Source: Gammaproteobacteria bacterium
GTDB lineage: Bacteria > Pseudomonadota > Gammaproteobacteria > Cardiobacteriales > Wohlfahrtiimonadaceae
Direction: 5' to 3'
DNA length: 27,968 nt
Assembly (NCBI GenBank): GCA_003864535.1
Contig: BHEQ01000005.1
Span: 1-27,968, forward strand
Notes under the pieces: generated by a model
What the model was told of the DNA's origin: nothing
Database searches by the model: none
Seen by the model: the letters and a program-made list of their open reading frames with translations, nothing else
Position numbers and translations under genes: made by a program
Shown here: positions 23,624 through 27,968 of the stretch, piece after piece
Layout of the letters: each line of letters opens with the position of its first letter
Numbering within the stretch: position 1 is the stretch's first letter

Positions 23624-26600
23624 TAAAACCTGCACCCCTAAAGCTAAATCTTGCCTGCCCATTTAAAAGTAGTTTTAGCTGATCAAGTAATTCCTGACAT
23701 GCTTTAAAGCATAAAGTTTCAGGAAAGGCAGCTTCAATAGATGATTGCAAATCAGGCTTATGTTTATGATAACGCAAGCGTAGTTTAACTCCGCTTGCAG
23801 AAGAATAATTTCCAAGTAAGCTTATAAGTTTGTTACTTAATTCTTGATTAAATTTATCAGATTCTATTTCAATTAATAACCATTTTGCAGAAAAAGCGCG
23901 CATTTGATCAATGCTCATTATTTCATTAACATTAATTCGCATACTATTACTAAAATCATTCCAACCTAAAGATCCTTTAATAATAAGCACTTGATCAACA
24001 GCTAAGGGAGTTTCTAGATATTTTAAATGCTCATCATTGAGCATAATTTCTTGGCGCGCGCGCTTGTCATCTAGATCAACTAAAATCATTTTATTGCCTT
24101 TTTGGCTGATTTTAGTACGCACGCCCATCACTAATCCTGCCACTAAAACAGGCGGTTCTTGAGTGCGTTTAACGCGATATGCAGGAGGGGCAAGTTCGTT
24201 AATATCGGCAAAAGTATGGGTAACAATTTGTTTAAGTTCAGATTTAAAACGATCTAAAGGATGTGCGGTAAAATAATAACCAAGGGTTTCTTTTTCAGCA
24301 TCTAAAAGATCTTGCTCAGTCCACGATAAGGCATTATGTAAGCTTTTAGGCGTGGGGGCTTCGCTTGCAAGCGACATGCCAAATAGATCAAACTGCCCTT
24401 TAGATTTATCTTTACCAAATTGTTCCGCAACTTTTATAGCCTCAGGCATAGTTAGCATTAAATTAGCGCGATGCTGGCAGCGTGTTTGTAAGTTTAACTC
24501 TTGATTATTCACAATATTTATATCATTTAAAGCCTCACAAAAAATATCTAAAGCACCTGCACGAATTAAAGTCTCAAGAACTTTTTTATTCATTTTAGAT
24601 AAATCGACCCGCGCACATAGATCAAATAAGTCTTTGAAATCACCATTAGCTTCGCGCTCAAGCAAAGTATTGGTAATCGCAGCCTCACCAACGCCTTTTA
24701 AAGCTCCTAAACCATATACAATTTGATCGATATTATTTACGCTAAATGCATATAAAGAATGATTAATTGATGGGCTAAGTAAGCTGAGTTTCATCTCGCG
24801 GCATTCTTCAACAAAGATGACTACTTTTTCAGTTTTATCCATATCAGATGATAAAACCGCTGCCATAAATTCAGTTGGATAATTGGATTTTAAATATGCA
24901 GTTTGATAGGAGATTAAAGCATAAGCTGCGGAGTGCGATTTATTAAACCCATATCCTGCGAATTTCTCCATTAAATCAAAAAGATCACCAGCTTTTTGAG
25001 TATCAAAATTTAATTTTTCAGCGCCCTGCATAAATAACATGCGCTGATCCGCCATTTCTTCGGCTTTTTTCTTACCCATAGCGCGGCGTAATAAATCTGC
25101 ACCGCCAAGAGTGTAGTTCCCAATTACTTGAGAGATTTGCATAACTTGTTCTTGATAAACAATTACGCCATATGTCGGTTTTAAAATATCTTCAAGTTCA
25201 GGGAAAGGATAGGCAACATCAGCACGCCCATGTTTACGATTGATAAAATCATCAACCATGCCAGATTCGAGCGGTCCTGGACGAAATAAGGCAACAAGGG
25301 CGATTATATCTTCAAAAGTATCAGGTTGTAATTTGCTGATTAAATCTTTCATGCCGCGTGATTCAAGCTGGAAAACAGCAGTTGTCTCACAACGTTTGAG
25401 CAGATCAAAACTTGGCTTATCATTTAGAGGAATACTTAAGATATCTATTTTTTTAGCATGTGTTTTTTCAATGTGTTGCAAAGCCCAATGAATTATCGTA
25501 AGCGTTCTTAAACCTAAAAAGTCAAATTTAACAAGTCCCGCAGCTTCAACATCATCCTTATCAAATTGAGTAACTAAGGCGTTTGAGCCCTCCTCACAAT
25601 AAAGAGGCGAGAAATCTGTTAAAAGGGTTGGCGAGATTACAACACCGCCAGCATGGCGCCCAACAGATTTAGTTAAGCCCTCTAATTGCAAGCCAAAATC
25701 AATTAATGTGGTAATTTCCTCATCTTGTTTATACGCTTGCTTTAGATCGGGTGAGTCAATTAAGGCTTTGCTTAAAGTCATCCCAAGTTCAAATGGGATC
25801 ATTTTAGCGATTCGATCCACCATTCCATAAGGATAGCCTAAAGCGCGCCCAACATCACGAACAACTGCTTTTGCAGCCATGGTTCCATGAGTTGCAATTT
25901 GGGATACCGCCTCGCGCCCATAATGCTTGGCAACATATTCAATAACGCGATCACGCCCTTCCATGCAAAAGTCGATATCAAAATCGGGCATGGAAACACG
26001 TTCAGGATTTAAAAATCTCTCAAAAAGTAAATCATAAGGGATAGGATCAAGATCGGTAATTTTTAAAGCCCACGCAACAAGAGAGCCAGCTCCAGAGCCA
26101 CGCCCAGGACCTACGGGGATATCATTATCTTTTGCCCATTGAATAAAGTCGGCAACAATAAAAAAGTAACCAGGAAAGCCCATATTGATAATGACATCTA
26201 ACTCAATATTTAAACGCGCAATATATTCATCTTTATTGACAGCTTTATAATCAGCATTAGCACTTGATTTTTCAAGCTCAGCAAAACGCCACTGTAAGCC
26301 ATCTGCGGCACATTTTTTAAAATACTGCGCCATACTTAAACCTTCAGGCACAGGAAAATCAGGTAGGCAAGGTTTATCCAAAGAAAGAGTGACGTTGCAA
26401 CGCATTGCAATTTGGGTACTATTTTCAATAGCCGCGGGTAAATCTGCAAAGAGCGCACTCATTGCTTGAGGTGATTTTAAATATTGTTCAGCTGTGAAAA
26501 CTTTAGGGCGTTTATGATCAGATAAAACAAATCCTGTTGAGATGCACACACGGACTTCATGCGCTTCAAAATCATCTTTATGGATAAAACGGACATCATT

Positions 26601-27227
26601 TAGCGCAACAATTGGTAACTTACGTGGATAACACAAGCGCACTGCATTTTGGATATAAGTCTCTTCATTATTACGCCCAATGCGGCTAATCCCAATATAA
26701 AGCCGATCTTTAAAAATATTTAGCTGTTCAAGATGATAATCAAATTGATCTTCATTATTATGCGTAAGCGCATCCCCCAAGTGACTCTCTTGAGAGAAGA
26801 TTATAATTAAGCCTGCATTATATTCACATAGCCACTCTAAACTAAGCTGCGGAATACCACGATCTTGCCCTTCGCGATAACCTTTACTAAGTAAAGTGCA
26901 GAGATTTTTATAGCCAGTTTGATTTTGTGCAAGAAGGGTAACACGGCTAATTAGGTCGGTTTTATTGGCATCTTTATGGGGATTATTATTTTTATTTGAT
27001 TTTTTTACGCCATTAATTTTAAGATAACAATCCGCACCCAATATAGGTTTTATTCCTGCATTAAGTGCAGCTTTATAAAATTTAATTAATGCAAAGGCAT
27101 TACCTAGGTCTGTAAGCGCAACTGCATTAGCTCCTTGCTCTTTCAGGTATTTAAACAAAGGCTTAACCCTTACTAAGCTGTCTGATAATGAAAATTCAGT
27201 ATGTAAGTTTAAGTGAGCAAAAGACAT
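23616..27227 (-). CDS. dnaE: DNA polymerase III alpha subunit
   Basis: A 1203-residue replicative polymerase. It begins with a PHP domain (residues about 5-210, opening FAHLNLHTEFSLSDSLV), followed by the C-family polymerase core. Catalytic aspartates are Asp417 and Asp419 in PDFDIDF and Asp569 in LVKFDFLGLRTLT. GPGRGSGAGSLVAW (373-386), SVGRHAGGVV and YGFNKSHSAAYA are family hallmarks. A helix-hairpin-helix region follows (YGLGALKGVGEAA) and an OB-fold near 990-1090 (PVLVAGLVMGVRTKISQKGNKMILVDLDD). It is slightly longer than E. coli DnaE (1160), with a small insertion near 75-92 (KKSNKNNNPHKDANK). Its stop overlaps the DUF4390 start, which places the replicative polymerase at the head of a signalling and folding gene train. 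Confidence 0.97.
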   Translation of the reverse strand: MSFAHLNLHTEFSLSDSLVRVKPLFKYLKEQGANAVALTDLGNAFALIKFYKAALNAGIKPILGADCYLKINGVKKSNKNNNPHKDANKTDLISRVTLLAQNQTGYKNLCTLLSKGYREGQDRGIPQLSLEWLCEYNAGLIIIFSQESHLGDALTHNNEDQFDYHLEQLNIFKDRLYIGISRIGRNNEETYIQNAVRLCYPRKLPIVALNDVRFIHKDDFEAHEVRVCISTGFVLSDHKRPKVFTAEQYLKSPQAMSALFADLPAAIENSTQIAMRCNVTLSLDKPCLPDFPVPEGLSMAQYFKKCAADGLQWRFAELEKSSANADYKAVNKDEYIARLNIELDVIINMGFPGYFFIVADFIQWAKDNDIPVGPGRGSGAGSLVAWALKITDLDPIPYDLLFERFLNPERVSMPDFDIDFCMEGRDRVIEYVAKHYGREAVSQIATHGTMAAKAVVRDVGRALGYPYGMVDRIAKMIPFELGMTLSKALIDSPDLKQAYKQDEEITTLIDFGLQLEGLTKSVGRHAGGVVISPTLLTDFSPLYCEEGSNALVTQFDKDDVEAAGLVKFDFLGLRTLTIIHWALQHIEKTHAKKIDILSIPLNDKPSFDLLKRCETTAVFQLESRGMKDLISKLQPDTFEDIIALVALFRPGPLESGMVDDFINRKHGRADVAYPFPELEDILKPTYGVIVYQEQVMQISQVIGNYTLGGADLLRRAMGKKKAEEMADQRMLFMQGAEKLNFDTQKAGDLFDLMEKFAGYGFNKSHSAAYALISYQTAYLKSNYPTEFMAAVLSSDMDKTEKVVIFVEECREMKLSLLSPSINHSLYAFSVNNIDQIVYGLGALKGVGEAAITNTLLEREANGDFKDLFDLCARVDLSKMNKKVLETLIRAGALDIFCEALNDINIVNNQELNLQTRCQHRANLMLTMPEAIKVAEQFGKDKSKGQFDLFGMSLASEAPTPKSLHNALSWTEQDLLDAEKETLGYYFTAHPLDRFKSELKQIVTHTFADINELAPPAYRVKRTQEPPVLVAGLVMGVRTKISQKGNKMILVDLDDKRARQEIMLNDEHLKYLETPLAVDQVLIIKGSLGWNDFSNSMRINVNEIMSIDQMRAFSAKWLLIEIESDKFNQELSNKLISLLGNYSSASGVKLRLRYHKHKPDLQSSIEAAFPETLCFKACQELLDQLKLLLNGQARFSFRGAGFND

Positions 27228-27243
27228 AAGATGGTATACTTAT

Positions 27244-27272
27244 TATTTAGATTAAGGTGCTAAGCGTACCAA
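27244..27272 (-). promoter_or_regulatory. Candidate dnaE promoter
   Basis: On the minus strand TTGGTA (27272-27267) and TAAATA (27249-27244) are 17 bp apart. The expected start would leave a leader of only about 10 bases before the dnaE ATG, in keeping with the lack of a clear ribosome site there. Confidence 0.4.
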
Positions 27273-27327
27273 ATTTTGCTCTTTTTCTCTATTATTTGGG
27301 CGTTTAGTTTTAAATTAGGTAATTAAA

Positions 27328-27376
27328 GAAACCTCATCAAAGCCCCAAGCCCAAGCTTCGCAGGGGAGGAGCTGAG
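27328..27376 (-). repeat. Family B element fragment
   Basis: GAAACC, AAGCCC, AAGCTTCGCAGGGG and AGGAGCT resemble pieces of the family-B copies at 10426 and 27776, but the ends and second hairpin are missing. It is followed by CTGAGTAGTTGTG, which resembles CTGAGTAGTTATA at the right end of the window. Confidence 0.5.
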
Positions 27377-27403
27377 TAGTTGTGCCCTATTCCAGTTTTT
27401 AGA

Positions 27404-27565
27404 TTAATTAGCCGTTTTTAAATCAACTAAATGATTTTCTATACTTACAACTGCTTCACTAGGCACAACTGGATACACTGAGCCATTCCTTTTTATATCA
27501 TTCAAACCACAAGATGCTAAGAATAGGCTTGTACTTATAATAAATATTACAGTGATATATTTCAT
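27404..27565 (-). CDS. Very small lipoprotein, LptM-like in layout
   Basis: A 53-residue open frame starting at ATG 27565 with a strong AAGGGG ribosome site about 7 bases before it. It has a basic-hydrophobic signal (MKYITVIFIISTSLFLA) and a lipobox LASC, giving lipidated Cys19 followed by GL. The mature part, about 35 residues, runs CGLNDIKRNGSVYPVVPSEA and is hydrophilic. The CGL start and the Gly-x-x-Tyr-Pro pattern resemble LptM (YifL), the small lipoprotein that helps LptD maturation, but the match is short and its usual neighbours (cyaY, lysA, dapF) are not visible. It lies 132 bases beyond the dnaE promoter region and points away from the window end. Confidence 0.65.
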   Translation of the reverse strand: MKYITVIFIISTSLFLASCGLNDIKRNGSVYPVVPSEAVVSIENHLVDLKTAN

Positions 27566-27611
27566 TTTATTACCCCTTAGTTATAGATAAAAAATATTTA
27601 TTTATCTTAAA

Positions 27612-27695
27612 TTAGATGAAAATTTGTCTGGGCTTTGAGACCACTTTACATATTTCCAAAATTAGTTTCGCTTCATTTGAAGCTAACATTTTCAT
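27612..27695 (-). CDS. Possible 27-residue leader peptide
   Basis: ATG at 27695 is preceded by AAGGAT at normal spacing and opens MKMLASNEAKLILEICKVVS followed by KPRQIFI. It ends 46 bases before the small lipoprotein start. The ribosome site overlaps a near-palindrome (AATCCTTAA with TTTAAGGAAT). No family is recognised; it may be a leader peptide, a small protein or chance. Confidence 0.25.
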   Translation of the reverse strand: MKMLASNEAKLILEICKVVSKPRQIFI

Positions 27696-27775
27696 AGTCT
27701 AATCCTTAATTTAAGGAATGGGGTAATTAAATTAATCATTGTTGAATTAATTAAAAAAGTCTCTCCTTTAAATCT

Positions 27776-27909
27776 AACGCCAGTAAGGTAAGGATTTAAA
27801 AGAAACCCTCCCAACCACCCCCTCGCAGAGGAGGAGCTCTAAAAGTCCAACAATAAGGAGTGTTCCCCGCGAAAGGGGGATCTAGGGGAAGCCTTAACTT
27901 AATGGCGTT
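27776..27909 (-). repeat. Family B palindromic element, long copy
   Basis: A 134-bp unit with 21-bp inverted ends matching at 18 positions (left AACGCCAGTAAGGTAAGG, right arm read in reverse AACGCCATTAAGTTAAGG). In reverse complement its order is the same as at 10426: the AAGTTAAG end, CTTCCCCTAGATCCCC, a hairpin with an extra loop insertion, GGACTTTTAGAGCTCCTC and GGTTGGGAGGG. No clean direct repeat flanks it. Confidence 0.75.
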
Positions 27910-27968
27910 TCTCCCCTAACCGATGGAGAGGGATGGGGTGATGCTTCTTTGGCTGCTGAGTAGTTATA

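Larger units (their letters stand above)
27566..27968. other. Gene-poor right end
   Basis: Apart from the possible 27-residue frame, no gene was found. It holds a near-palindrome at about 27701-27719, an AT-rich stretch and a family-B element. After the element, 27910-27968 again has C/G-rich blocks (TCTCCCCTAA, GGGATGGGGTG) that look like the start or remains of another copy, cut by the window end. Confidence 0.5.

Overview
The window comes from an AT-rich proteobacterium, most likely a gammaproteobacterium. It carries an LptD whose cysteine pattern matches the E. coli protein, a SlyX ending in PPHY, an HD-domain CCA-adding enzyme, HemW, MlaA, an OprI/Lpp-like lipoprotein and tRNAs with encoded CCA ends. 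The genus cannot be named from this sequence alone. Most genes are conserved housekeeping genes in short, tightly spaced operons; the unusual content is in the intergenic DNA.

Layout. Positions 392-4055 (+) hold a three-gene module of two MrpD/NuoM-type antiporter subunits with a 68-residue membrane protein between them, joined by 1-4 bp overlaps. A purine permease (4225-5589) overlaps lptD (5586-7907) by 4 bp. Between lptD and cca lies an accessory-looking stretch with a Rpn-type PD-(D/E)XK protein and a serine-hydrolase homologue that lacks the SxxK lysine, surrounded by repeats. cca (10625-11878) is followed by tRNA-Pro, tRNA-Arg and tRNA-His, driven by a near-consensus promoter whose -35 box includes the cca stop codon. 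On the minus strand come a LOG-family protein, RNase D, a membrane-anchored Mrr-type nuclease and inorganic pyrophosphatase. A small lipoprotein gene (15709-15891) sits between two same-orientation copies of a palindromic element. slyX (-), a UPF0126/TRIC membrane protein and hemW (+), and mlaA (-) follow. The last block, dnaE - DUF4390 - ntrY - ppiA - moeB/thiF-like, is one minus-strand gene train, followed at the far end by a tiny lipoprotein gene.

Repeats. Two families of short palindromic elements occupy many of the gaps. Family A (about 120 bp, ends like GGGGACTTCTATAAATTA) has five full or partial copies; two copies differ by paired changes that keep the stems matched. Family B (about 110-135 bp, C/G-rich hairpins, ends like AACGCCATTAAGTTAAG) has three long copies and one fragment. 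One B copy is bounded by a perfect 12-bp direct repeat just upstream of mlaA, which is good evidence of insertion. Two unrelated proteins, the second antiporter subunit and the NtrY kinase, carry in-frame arrays of 15-bp repeats.

No CRISPR array, full insertion sequence, prophage or rRNA gene was seen. The best candidates for something undescribed are the covarying family-A elements, the family-B insertion in the mlaA leader, the lysine-less hydrolase, and the NtrY kinase that lacks its usual NtrX partner.
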